A DNA stretch of 37,556 nucleotides from Pseudomonadota bacterium (GCA_029287615.1 JARFQV010000067.1:1-37556); one strand, 5' to 3'. Numbered from the stretch's first letter, positions 8,399-17,860 are shown. Numbers and translations: made by a program. The notes: generated by a model from the sequence alone, not told the origin.

Positions 8399-9889
8399 TC
8401 ATGAGCCGTGCGCTACCTCTCCAGCCGGACTCTTGACCAGACGATCGACCAGCTCTCCCCCGCTACTGACCAGCCGCACTTCCAGAGGCATCTTGCCGAG
8501 TGCATGGGTTGCACAGGACAGACAGGGGTCATACGCACGGATCGCGACCTCGATGTGATTCAGCAGTCCTTCATTCAACTCTTTTCCGTCCAGGTATCGG
8601 TTGGCGACCTGTCGGATTGCCTCGTTCATGGCCTGGTTATTGTGCGTTGTCGAAACGATGAGGTTGGCCTTCTCGACCAGCCCGTCGTCATTGATCTCGT
8701 AATGATGAAACAGGGTGCCGCGAGGCGCCTCGATCACACCAACACCCCGATGCTGCATCTCACCCCTGCGTACCAGCTCGGTACCCGATATGTCATCGTC
8801 CTCCAGCAGGATGCCGATCGCCTCGGCGCAGTACAGCAACTCGATCATTCGGGCCCAGTGATAGGCGAGCGAGGCCTGTACCGGCCGACCGGCGTCCAGT
8901 TCCCTGAAGCTTTGTGCCTCCTGCTCGGCAAGCGGGGTGGGGAAATAATCGGCATTGTTGACCCGCGCCAGTGGCCCGACGCGGTACCAGCCATCCCGCT
9001 GGCCAGCCTTGACGATAAACGGAAACTTCATATAGCTCCAGGAACGGACTTCCTCGTGCAGCAACCGGTCATAGTCCTGGCAATCTGCGTGGTCAAAGAG
9101 GGTAGCGCCATTCTCATCCAGTGCACGAAGACCTCCGTGATAGAGTTCGAAGGCACCGTCTTGCGCCACCAGGCTTAGCATATTGCTGTCGAATCCGGCG
9201 AATTCCCGATGGTAATCCGGGCTCTCCATAAAGATGCGCCGGGTCAGTTCAACCGCCTGTTGTCCCCACTCGATCATCTGGCGGACATCGGCCAGCAGGT
9301 AGTCCCGCTCCTCTCCCGAGACCGGTTTGTTGACACCACCGGGGATTGCACCCGTGCCATGAATTCGCTTGCCGGCCGTAACCCGGATGACCTCCTGACC
9401 GAATTTCCGGAGCAGCACTCCCTGCCTTGCGATTTCGGGATAATCCTCGATCACGCCGAAAATATTCCGGTGTGCGATATCATCATCGAAACCGAACAGG
9501 AGGTCTGGTGACGACAGATGAAAGAAATGCAGTGCATGCGACTGCAGAACCTGGCCGTAATGCATCAGGCGGCGGATCTTTTCCGCAGTCGGAGTCAGCG
9601 CTTCGCAACCGACCAGCGCATCGGTGGCCTTGGCTGCTGCGAGGTGGTGGCTGACGGGACAGATGCCACACAGGCGCTGTACCAGCACGGGCAGCTCCCA
9701 ATAGGGACGGCCCTGGATGAATTTTTCAAAACCGCGGAATTCCGCGATATGCAGGCGTACCTGATGGATATGATGATCATCATCCTGCAGCAGGGTTACC
9801 TTTCCATGCCCCTCGACACGGGTCAGGGGTTCAATTACGACCCGGTTCAGCCCTTCGGGGTTTGCAGCGGTTTCCAGTCGATCAGTCAT
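8399..9889 (-). CDS. hoxH: NAD-reducing hydrogenase large subunit HoxH
   Basis: RVEGHGKV, RLCGICPVSHHLAA and C-terminal DPCLSCATHALGKMPLEVRLV Ni-binding motifs. Confidence 0.95.
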   Translation of the reverse strand: MTDRLETAANPEGLNRVVIEPLTRVEGHGKVTLLQDDDHHIHQVRLHIAEFRGFEKFIQGRPYWELPVLVQRLCGICPVSHHLAAAKATDALVGCEALTPTAEKIRRLMHYGQVLQSHALHFFHLSSPDLLFGFDDDIAHRNIFGVIEDYPEIARQGVLLRKFGQEVIRVTAGKRIHGTGAIPGGVNKPVSGEERDYLLADVRQMIEWGQQAVELTRRIFMESPDYHREFAGFDSNMLSLVAQDGAFELYHGGLRALDENGATLFDHADCQDYDRLLHEEVRSWSYMKFPFIVKAGQRDGWYRVGPLARVNNADYFPTPLAEQEAQSFRELDAGRPVQASLAYHWARMIELLYCAEAIGILLEDDDISGTELVRRGEMQHRGVGVIEAPRGTLFHHYEINDDGLVEKANLIVSTTHNNQAMNEAIRQVANRYLDGKELNEGLLNHIEVAIRAYDPCLSCATHALGKMPLEVRLVSSGGELVDRLVKSPAGEVAHGS

Positions 9890-10427
9890 AATGGATCTGT
9901 GTATAGGGGAAACTGACCGGCCTTCCCTCGATCAGTTCGGTTAGAAAGGTCCAGATGGAATCCGCAGAAGGCGGACAACCGGGAAGAAAATAATCGATCT
10001 TGACGACTTCGTGAATCGGGTGCACTTTATCCAGTAACAGGGGAATTTCAGGATCGTTCGGGATCATCGGGTTTTCCACGCCGATCCCGTTGACATAGGA
10101 TTCCTCCAGACAGTCCCGCAGGTCGAACTGGTTGCGCATGGCCGGGATACCGCCATTGACGGCGCAGGCACCGACGGCAACCAGAATCCGGCAATGCCTG
10201 CGAAAATCACGAAGGGTCTCGACATTTTCGGTGTTGGCCACACCGCCCTCAATGAGGCCGATGTCTGCCGAACCGACCCTCTTGAAATCATTCAGCGGGC
10301 TGCAGTCGAACTCCGCCACTTCTATGAGGTCCAGCAAGCGCTCATCGATATCGAGCAGGGACATGTGACAGCCGAAGCACCCGGCAAGTGGCGCAGTCGC
10401 GATCCGGATCTTATCAGCCATCACCAT
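9882..10427 (-). CDS. hoxY: NAD-reducing hydrogenase small subunit HoxY
   Basis: GCFGCHMSLLDIDERL, GACAVNGGIPAMRN, LPGCPPSADSIW motifs; overlaps hoxH start. Confidence 0.93.
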   Translation of the reverse strand: MVMADKIRIATAPLAGCFGCHMSLLDIDERLLDLIEVAEFDCSPLNDFKRVGSADIGLIEGGVANTENVETLRDFRRHCRILVAVGACAVNGGIPAMRNQFDLRDCLEESYVNGIGVENPMIPNDPEIPLLLDKVHPIHEVVKIDYFLPGCPPSADSIWTFLTELIEGRPVSFPYTQIHYD

Positions 10428-11148
10428 TGTCTCCCTGTTTCGCCTGGGCCACATCACCGACCACGCTGATCGGCCGCTGATCGTACAGCCGCTCTCCGAT
10501 TGGTACCTCGTACCCCTGGTGCTTGGGCAGGATAGCGCCTACCGGACATACGCTGGCCGCCTTGTCGGCCCTGTCATAATCACTGTCACCGAGCCTGCCG
10601 GTGTTTGAATTGATGATCAGCCGGGACTGGATACCACGCCCGCTGATCGAAAACACATTCTTGCCGTCGACATCCCGGCTCGCACGCACGCACAATTCAC
10701 AAAGTATACAGCGGTTGAAATCAATGACCGTATCCGGGTGACTGGCATCCACTTCCCTGCGCGGGAAAAAATGGGTGAAGTGCGGGGCCAGCATACCGGT
10801 GTAGTAGGCAACCGCCTGCAACTGACAGGCTCCGCTCTTCTCGCACCCCGGACAGACATGGTTTCCCTCCACAAACAGCATCTGCAGCAGCCTGCGCCGG
10901 TAGTGATTGACTGGATCGCTATTGTTCACGACCTGCTGTCCTTCTGCAGCAGGCTGGGTACAGGCCGATACCATGCGCCCGTCCACATCCACCGTGCAGA
11001 CGCGGCAGCTGCCATGTGGCGTGAACTCCGGGTTATGACAGAGATGCGGGATATATTCACCGGCTGCCAGCGCAGCATCGATAATGCTCTGACCATCCTC
11101 AAAGGGTATTGTCCGGCCGTCCATCCGGAAGGTCTTCCGTGTATTCAT
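10414..11148 (-). CDS. hoxU: NAD-reducing hydrogenase diaphorase subunit HoxU
   Basis: 2Fe-2S N-terminus (PHLCHNPEFTPHGSCRVCTVDVDG), CPGCEKSGACQLQ, FNRCILCELCVRA. Confidence 0.93.
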   Translation of the reverse strand: MNTRKTFRMDGRTIPFEDGQSIIDAALAAGEYIPHLCHNPEFTPHGSCRVCTVDVDGRMVSACTQPAAEGQQVVNNSDPVNHYRRRLLQMLFVEGNHVCPGCEKSGACQLQAVAYYTGMLAPHFTHFFPRREVDASHPDTVIDFNRCILCELCVRASRDVDGKNVFSISGRGIQSRLIINSNTGRLGDSDYDRADKAASVCPVGAILPKHQGYEVPIGERLYDQRPISVVGDVAQAKQGDNGDG

Positions 11149-12941
11149 ACATCACCTCCCATGCGGCCACCCGAATGATCCCGGCCCGTTAGTTGCTTCG
11201 CCTCGGACAACGCGGCGTCGATATCAAAGGACGGCTCAAATCCGCCGGCTGCAAGCCTTTGCCGCCAGACATCCGGAAAATGATCCAGCAGGTCGAGAAC
11301 GGGGGCAGGCGCAGTATGCCCGAGTCCGCAGTGGCTGGCGGCCTGCATCAGGCCGGCTATATCACGCATCTCCCGGATATCGTATTCGGAACCGTGCCCG
11401 TCATGAAGCTTGTCGACCAGGTCTCTCAGGAGGGATCCCCCCACCCGGCATGGTGTACAGAAACCACAGCTCTCGTGGGCAAAGAAGCGGGTGAAATTCT
11501 GTACCACATCCAGCACGTCGCGAGTATGATCGAAGACCATAAAGGAACCACCCGTGGCCACATCCTCGAACGCAAGGGTTCTTCCGAATTCAGCGGGTGG
11601 AAGCGTACGGCCCGCCGCACCCGCAACCTGCACGGCCTGCACATCATCGGCGCCACAATCGGAGAGTACCTCTTCAATCGATACTCCCAGGGGATACTCG
11701 TAGACGCCCCGGTCCCGGCAGTCACCGCTGATGCTCAGCAACTTGGTGCCGGGAGACTGCGCGGTTCCCTTGCTGCGAAACCAGGCACTGCCATGCTCCG
11801 CAATCCTGACGGCCGCCATGAAGGTCTCCACATTGTTCACTACGGTAGGCCGGTTCCGGTAACCGCTGGTAACCGGAAAAGGTGGCCGGATACGTGGTAT
11901 TCCCCTCTTCCCTTCCAGCGACTCGATCAGCGCAGATTCTTCTCCACAGATGTAGGCGCCCGCACCCAGATGGATATCGATATCGAAATCGAAGCCCGGC
12001 TCTCCCAGGATTGCAGATCCCAGCAGACCGGAGGCCCGCCGGTTTTCAAGTGCCGTATGCAGGGAGTCCAGCAGATAACGGTATTCTCCCCGCAGATACA
12101 GAAACCCCCTGCGCGCCCCGATGATACCCGCGCACAGAGTCATCCCCTCGAATACGGTGTCTGCCCAGGACTGCAACAGGACCCGGTCCTTGAAGGTGCC
12201 GGGTTCACCCTCGTCGGCATTACAAACCACATAACGCTCGTCGGCGCTGGCATCACGGCACAGCTTCCATTTCAGGGCGGTACTGAAACCGGCCCCGCCG
12301 CGACCACGCAGCCCGGAATCATCGAGTTCCTGCAGCAGATCCGCGGCACCACGATCCAGCAACACACGCAGGGAATCTCCGTTTGCGGAATGCTCATCGA
12401 GCAACTGGTCCCTGCGATAAACATTATCGCTTACACTGAACCAGTCTTGCGGCCAGTCCTCCAGGGGTGACCCGGCCTGTACCAGGGCTACAATCCTGTC
12501 CAGGCGCTCGTTATCGACCCTGGTCACTACCTGACCGTTTATCAGTAATGCGGGCCCCTGATCACACATCCCAGTGCAGGACGTGGTCGCAACCGTTGCC
12601 CGACCATCGGACCCGGGTTGCGAGACACACACTCCCAGCCTGTCGCACAGGCGTTGCAGCAGATCACGGCTGCCGAGCATCTGGTCGGTGATACTGTCAC
12701 TGACAAGGATATCGAACTGTCCCCGGGGCGTCCTGTGGAGGAAAGAGTAGAATTCGATAACACCCAGAACCACCGAGGGCGTCAGTGCGAGTACACGTGC
12801 CAGCGTTTCCACTGCCTGCGGTGGAATACAGGAATAATGCTGCTGAATACTGCAGAGGTACTGCAAGAGATCAGTAGCTTGCGCACCACCTTCGTTCAAC
12901 AGTCTTTCGGTAAATATACCGGCGTCAGAAGCGGGATTCAT
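11145..12941 (-). CDS. hoxF: NAD-reducing hydrogenase diaphorase subunit HoxF (N-terminal NuoE/HoxE-like domain fused)
   Basis: NuoE-like Cys pairs (CDRLGVC, CTGMC), NuoF-like GRGGAGFSTALKWKLC, CNADEGEPGTFKDR, SCGFCTPCRVG; 598 aa; ATGA overlap with hoxU. Confidence 0.93.
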   Translation of the reverse strand: MNPASDAGIFTERLLNEGGAQATDLLQYLCSIQQHYSCIPPQAVETLARVLALTPSVVLGVIEFYSFLHRTPRGQFDILVSDSITDQMLGSRDLLQRLCDRLGVCVSQPGSDGRATVATTSCTGMCDQGPALLINGQVVTRVDNERLDRIVALVQAGSPLEDWPQDWFSVSDNVYRRDQLLDEHSANGDSLRVLLDRGAADLLQELDDSGLRGRGGAGFSTALKWKLCRDASADERYVVCNADEGEPGTFKDRVLLQSWADTVFEGMTLCAGIIGARRGFLYLRGEYRYLLDSLHTALENRRASGLLGSAILGEPGFDFDIDIHLGAGAYICGEESALIESLEGKRGIPRIRPPFPVTSGYRNRPTVVNNVETFMAAVRIAEHGSAWFRSKGTAQSPGTKLLSISGDCRDRGVYEYPLGVSIEEVLSDCGADDVQAVQVAGAAGRTLPPAEFGRTLAFEDVATGGSFMVFDHTRDVLDVVQNFTRFFAHESCGFCTPCRVGGSLLRDLVDKLHDGHGSEYDIREMRDIAGLMQAASHCGLGHTAPAPVLDLLDHFPDVWRQRLAAGGFEPSFDIDAALSEAKQLTGRDHSGGRMGGDV

Positions 12942-13120
12942 GGATGGTTTCTCGTTACGTCCTGTAGCGCAGAGGATCTCACAAACCGGAATGTATGCAA
13001 ATGCTGCAGGTCAAGAAAACAACCCGGGGACGAAAGCCCGGCATACCGGTTGCGAACCTGGAGATGTTTCCAGACCTCCGATTATAAGATCCGATGATTA
13101 CCGTATGATTACACCGGGTG

Positions 13121-13537
13121 CTAGCCAGCCCGGTCCGGGCGCGAAAGATTGACTACCTCACCCGTAGCCGAAACGTTACAGGAAAAGACATAGTGGTGGT
13201 TGATGCCGTCCTTGTCCAGTTCACCAACCATCACATCGTCTACAAAATAACCGGCCTGGGTCTTGCGGGCAATACCCGGCTCTATGATCCAGGCATAATC
13301 CGGTTGTGTTGTAGCGGCAACAGCTGCCTTCCGGCAAGCCTGGGTCGCCTTCCAGGCCTGCGGTGCAACCATGCGATCGGTCCAGTCACGAAATGCGGGG
13401 ACTTCTTCCCGTGCGATCAGCGTCGCGATGACCAGGATGAACAGGGGAACGATCAGCCTTGCAGGACTTTTTCGCGCATTACCTTCAGCCCGTCGCGGGG
13501 CCGGAGCGTTACGTCTTCTCAAGTCTTCCTCTTCCAT
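13121..13537 (-). CDS. Hypothetical single-pass membrane protein
   Basis: One TM segment (ARLIVPLFILVIATLIA) followed by a soluble domain; same strand as its neighbours. Confidence 0.6.
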   Translation of the reverse strand: MEEEDLRRRNAPAPRRAEGNARKSPARLIVPLFILVIATLIAREEVPAFRDWTDRMVAPQAWKATQACRKAAVAATTQPDYAWIIEPGIARKTQAGYFVDDVMVGELDKDGINHHYVFSCNVSATGEVVNLSRPDRAG

Positions 13538-13559
13538 TCTATTTCAATGCTACAACCGG

Positions 13560-14027
13560 TCAGCGGTAACGCCGGTCCCGGAATTCCACCCAGCCCCCCG
13601 AAAGGTTCCCGTCGGGATCATGGTGGGTCCAGTGTATCACTCCCCCCCGCTCATTCCATTCATAACGACCACGTACCCGTACGGTATCACCAGTCTCCAG
13701 CGGCACCTTGTCGGCAAGGTCCAGGTTGTGGGCAACCAGTACCGTGTGGCCACTCTCCGTCTGCAGGATGAATCGCTGATGCCTTGATCCGGTGTTGTCA
13801 TCGGGCAGTCTTCTGCGAATACTCCCGTTCACCTCGACCCAAATGCCGGAGCGCCGCTCGGCATATGCTTCCTCGACTGCACCCGTATAGGGACGGTCGC
13901 CTGGTGGCGTTGTTCCGCCTCGTTCCAGACTATACTGGTAGAGGGCAATGATGGCCACTGCGACGAGTGGCAAGACAACCCTGCGCCAGATCCTGTTTAC
14001 GCGCGGGCCTTGCATACGGTCAACCAC
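13560..14027 (-). CDS. DUF3465 domain-containing protein
   Basis: OB-fold-like VEVNGSIRRRLPDD..GSRHQRFIL..GHTVLVAHNLDLADKVPLETGDTVRVRGRYEWNERGGVIHWTHHDPDG. Confidence 0.75.
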   Translation of the reverse strand: MVDRMQGPRVNRIWRRVVLPLVAVAIIALYQYSLERGGTTPPGDRPYTGAVEEAYAERRSGIWVEVNGSIRRRLPDDNTGSRHQRFILQTESGHTVLVAHNLDLADKVPLETGDTVRVRGRYEWNERGGVIHWTHHDPDGNLSGGWVEFRDRRYR

Positions 14028-14128
14028 ATTCGTCCCGTTTAACCGGCGGATGGGGGCAACCCGGAACCAGGGCCTTCATACCGGCCGACAGAAAAGCTAC
14101 AAGATCAAGGGGCAACGGAAGAAACCGG

Positions 14129-15619
14129 CTACCTGCCGCGGAAGATGGCGCCGAGGACACCGCGTGCGATCTGCCGACCCAGCGAGCTACCGAAATTACC
14201 GGCCATTCGATTGACGAGCGATTCGATATCCGCCTGCAGACTGCCACGACTCCGCTTCGTGCTGCGGGTGCCGGAGGATCGCGACTTCTTCCCCTGCCCG
14301 GTTGTCTCCCTTGCAGCAACCTGTTCAGCCCTTGCCTTCAGCATTTCGTAGGCAGATTGCCTGTCGATGACTTCATCGTAACGGCCACGCACCGGACTCT
14401 GTTCCATCACAGCCAGTCGCTCGGCCCGCCTGGCGGGTCCCATGCGCGAGGATGGTGGCCGGATCAGTGTCCGCTCCACGATACCCGGTATTCCCTTTTT
14501 CTGCAGGGTCGATACCAGTGCCTCACCGACACCGAGTTCCCCGATTACACTGGCGGCACTGAAACGCGGATTCGCACGGAATGTCTCCGCAGCTGCGCGG
14601 ACCGCCTTCTGGTCGCGTGGTGTGAAGGCGCGAAGGGCATGCTGTATTCGGTTGCCCAGCTGGCCGAGCACCGTCTCCGGGATATCCAGCGGACTCTGCG
14701 TAATAAAATACACACCGACGCCCTTCGACCGGATGAGGCGAACGACCTGTTCAATCTTGTCCAGCAGGACATCCGGGGCGTCATCGAATAGCAGGTGCGC
14801 CTCGTCAAAGAAAAAGACCAGGCCGGGTTTTTCCGGATCACCCACCTCGGGCAGTTCCTCGAAAAGCTCGGCCAGCAACCAGAGCAGAAAGGTGGAATAC
14901 AGGCTTGGTTGCTGCATCAGTTTGTCTGCGGCCAGAATATTGATATAACCGTATCCATTGGGCGCAAGCCGCATGAAATCACGCAGATCGAGCGCAGGTT
15001 CGCCCAGAAAATGCCGGCCACCCTGCTGCTCGAGTACCAGCAACCTGCGCTGAATGGCGCCTACCGATGCATGGGGTAGGTAGCCGTACTCCAGGCTCAG
15101 CTTCTTTGCATTTTTTCCGACAAAGATCAGCAGCGCGCGCAGGTCCTTGAGGTCCAGTAGCAGCAACCCCTCGTCATCGGCGATTCGGAACGTCGCATAC
15201 AGGACTCCCTCCTGGGTATCATTCAGGCCAAGCATGCGCGACAGCAGGAGCGGTCCCATCTCCGATACCGTCGTTCTCAACCGATGGCCCTTTTTTCCAT
15301 ACAGGTCCCAGTAGATGACCGGGAAAGCCTCGCTCCTGTAGTCCTCCAGCCCGATGGCAACGGCTCTTTCGAGCAATTTCGGTTTGGTGACCCCCGGCTG
15401 GCTGATACCGGACAGGTCTCCCTTGACGTCAGCCAGGAAGACCGGCACCCCGCGGCGTGAAAAATCCTCGGCGAGCACCTGCAGGGATACCGTCTTGCCA
15501 GTTCCTGTCGCACCCGCGATGAGTCCGTGCCGGTTGGCAAAGGCCGGGGCGAGGTACACGGGTTTTTCACCCTTGCCAATAAGGATGCCTGGATCTTGTA
15601 CCGGGGATGGGGAGTTCAT
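14129..15619 (-). CDS. HerA-like ATPase, DUF853/YjgR family
   Basis: Walker A GATGTGKTVS, Walker B LVFFFDEAHLLFDDAP, YFITQSPLDIPETVLGQLGNRIQHALRAFTPRDQKAV. Confidence 0.9.
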   Translation of the reverse strand: MNSPSPVQDPGILIGKGEKPVYLAPAFANRHGLIAGATGTGKTVSLQVLAEDFSRRGVPVFLADVKGDLSGISQPGVTKPKLLERAVAIGLEDYRSEAFPVIYWDLYGKKGHRLRTTVSEMGPLLLSRMLGLNDTQEGVLYATFRIADDEGLLLLDLKDLRALLIFVGKNAKKLSLEYGYLPHASVGAIQRRLLVLEQQGGRHFLGEPALDLRDFMRLAPNGYGYINILAADKLMQQPSLYSTFLLWLLAELFEELPEVGDPEKPGLVFFFDEAHLLFDDAPDVLLDKIEQVVRLIRSKGVGVYFITQSPLDIPETVLGQLGNRIQHALRAFTPRDQKAVRAAAETFRANPRFSAASVIGELGVGEALVSTLQKKGIPGIVERTLIRPPSSRMGPARRAERLAVMEQSPVRGRYDEVIDRQSAYEMLKARAEQVAARETTGQGKKSRSSGTRSTKRSRGSLQADIESLVNRMAGNFGSSLGRQIARGVLGAIFRGR

Positions 15620-15740
15620 CGATGCCTGGTTTCCGTAAATGATTTCAGGTAGGTTGCGATCCGCCGGGTTGGTTCGCAGTATATTGGTTGAACCCTGTGC
15701 TGCGCCATTGCCATCCGGATTGGTCCTAACTTCCGTGCCA

Positions 15741-15932
15741 TCAACCTTGCCGGGGCTCCAGCAACCCCACTATTTCCGCGTATTCCTGCCCCAACTCCTT
15801 CAGTTCGGCGATTTCCAGCTGGGAGGGTCTGCCACCGACTCCCTTGATCGCCCGCTGGATTTTCCGGATCCGGTCCAGTACCTGCTCAAGTCGCTCGACC
15901 AGAATGGTATCAGCATCGTCCTGATCGATCAT
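15741..15932 (-). CDS. Small (63 aa) coiled-coil protein
   Basis: ATG overlaps the stop of the upstream GalT-family gene (ATGA at 15929-15932). Confidence 0.6.
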   Translation of the reverse strand: MIDQDDADTILVERLEQVLDRIRKIQRAIKGVGGRPSQLEIAELKELGQEYAEIVGLLEPRQG

Positions 15933-17008
15933 AACTGCACCTCACTCAACCGGGATGCGGCATCCTCGGGGCTGATGGTACTCACAAATAGTCCGGAACC
16001 GAGTTCGAAGCCGGTGGGGATGCTGGTGCGCGGACAGATTTCCAGGTGCCAGTGATAACTCGACTCACAATCCATATATTCCTCGCACCGGGGTCTTGTA
16101 TGCAGGAAATAATTGTACTGCACACCACCGATAACCTGTTCCAGCCGTTGCATGGTCCGTTTCAGTACCAGAGCGAAGTCCTCCAGTTCTGCCCCGGTCA
16201 CTTGCATGAAGTCACTCTTGTGCACCAGTGGCAGAATATGTACCTCCCACTCGAAGCGACTGGCAAAGGGCTTGATAGCGACAAAATGCTTGCCGCGCTC
16301 GATGACGTACTGGCCGACATTGATCTTGCGACGTACCTCTCCGGACTGGCGGTCATAGATGGTCGCCTCGTAGGTCAATGCCTCGTCGATCAGGGTACAG
16401 AATACACAATGGTGATGTTTCCCGTAATAGGCTCGGCTGTGGAAAACCTCGTTGTACACGTTCTCGGGTACCACCGGGGTTGCCACAATCTGACTGTGAG
16501 TGTGTGCAATGCTCGCGCCGGCTGCCGAACCGAAGTTCTTGAAGACAAGCACATACTTCAAGCGATCATCCGCTGAATACAACTCATCCATGCGATTACG
16601 ATAGGCCTGAAACAGCATCTGCAGGTGAGGCACCGACATCCTGTCAATGGTCATGCCATGGTTCGGATGATCAATCAGCACCTCGTGCCGCCCATACCCG
16701 TCGATTACCTGCTGCAGGCCAAGACTCAGGCTCTTTTCATCCGTGTCATCACCGAGAACGGGATACAGGTTCGGGACAATACGTATCTCCCAGTTCTGTT
16801 CGTCCGGATAGGACCTGATGGTGGGGGGTGTCTTGTCTTCGTTACCCCGGCAAAAGGGGCAGGTCTCTATCCATTCCCGCTCATCATGCGGAATGCGCTC
16901 CTCGTTCATACGCGGCCTGACACTGCGCTCGGTTGCGACCAGAACCGATTCGGTTGGCACAACAGGATTGATGCGTATTTCACGTATGATCCGCAGATCC
17001 TCTGTCAT
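15929..17008 (-). CDS. GalT/HIT-superfamily nucleotidyltransferase (annotated GalT-like; possible APS:phosphate adenylyltransferase or ADP-glucose phosphorylase)
   Basis: CPFCRGNE and CVFC metal-site Cys pairs; AHTHSQIVATPVVP active-site region; YHWHLEICPR. Confidence 0.8.
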   Translation of the reverse strand: MTEDLRIIREIRINPVVPTESVLVATERSVRPRMNEERIPHDEREWIETCPFCRGNEDKTPPTIRSYPDEQNWEIRIVPNLYPVLGDDTDEKSLSLGLQQVIDGYGRHEVLIDHPNHGMTIDRMSVPHLQMLFQAYRNRMDELYSADDRLKYVLVFKNFGSAAGASIAHTHSQIVATPVVPENVYNEVFHSRAYYGKHHHCVFCTLIDEALTYEATIYDRQSGEVRRKINVGQYVIERGKHFVAIKPFASRFEWEVHILPLVHKSDFMQVTGAELEDFALVLKRTMQRLEQVIGGVQYNYFLHTRPRCEEYMDCESSYHWHLEICPRTSIPTGFELGSGLFVSTISPEDAASRLSEVQL

Positions 17009-17083
17009 GATCTTCCTCTCTTCCGATTGACGGTTTTCACTGCCTGGTTGCAGAACCAGGCTCCCGGGGCAATACTGTGACGC

Positions 17084-17572
17084 ATGACATGCATGCGAAT
17101 GATTCGCTCCATTATACTGGCCTGTGCCGGTCTGTTGCTAACTGCCTGCGCCAGCATGGGGCCGTATCCGGAGTCACCGCGGGTTTCACTGGCCAGGCTG
17201 AACCCTGGAGAGATGACGCTGCTCGAACAGCGTTTCAACCTGCAGCTCAGAATACAAAACCCCAATGACAGGGAGATCCCCATCAAGGGTATGAGTTACT
17301 CACTGGAACTGAACGACCGTGAATTTGCCTATGGCGTCAGCAACCGGAAAGTTACTGTACCCGCTTTCGGTGAGGCGCTGGTTGATGTAGACGTCGTCAG
17401 CAACACACTGAACATCATCAGGCAGGCCAGCAAACTGGGCAACGTGCAGGGCGACAGCCTGCGCTACCGGCTGTCCGGCAAGCTCAGTCTGTCCAACCAT
17501 CCGGTCAGTTTGCCATTCGAGTACGCGGGAGAGATCAAGCTGACGCCGTCGGGCGATAGCAAACCGCTTTAG
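17084..17572 (+). CDS. LEA14/WHy-domain lipoprotein
   Basis: Lipobox LLLTACAS; FNLQLRIQNPNDREIPIKGMSYSLELNDREFAYGVSN typical of WHy-domain proteins. Confidence 0.8.
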   Translation: MTCMRMIRSIILACAGLLLTACASMGPYPESPRVSLARLNPGEMTLLEQRFNLQLRIQNPNDREIPIKGMSYSLELNDREFAYGVSNRKVTVPAFGEALVDVDVVSNTLNIIRQASKLGNVQGDSLRYRLSGKLSLSNHPVSLPFEYAGEIKLTPSGDSKPL

Positions 17573-17860
17573 GGCCTGTTAACACTACGCATATTGCCGC
17601 GTTGCTGCCTGAAATCAGGCCAGGCACCAACAGTAGGCGCTTTAGGCGAGGCGCGAGGAGAGAAGTTTAGCCATGCTAAAAGAACGACGAGCAACGCCGC
17701 ATGGCCTGATTTCAGACGCAACCCGAAGGGACGGGGCCATTTTTCCGCAATCCTGCGTTAGCGCTCATTTGTGTAGCACAACTACACCACACTCGCGCTG
17801 TCTTGACTTGCGAAAAAAATGGCCACCGTCGCGACAATATGCGTAGTGCTAACAGGCCCT
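17571..17860. mobile_element. MITE-like 290-bp element with 30-nt terminal inverted repeats
   Basis: Left AGGGCCTGTTAACACTACGCATATTGCCGC and right GCGACAATATGCGTAGTGCTAACAGGCCCT are reverse complements at 28/30 positions; no ORF fills the interior. Confidence 0.8.

Noticed and set aside
11193-12470. 425-aa plus-strand ORF antisense to hoxF
   Set aside because: Opposite a confidently identified gene; low-complexity, no family motif.
12942-13120. Possible sigma54 promoter upstream of hoxF
   Set aside because: A TTTGCA-like box is present on the minus strand but no GG element at the required spacing was found.
13967-14791. 274-aa plus-strand ORF antisense to the HerA-like ATPase
   Set aside because: Overlaps a strong CDS and shows no domain signature.
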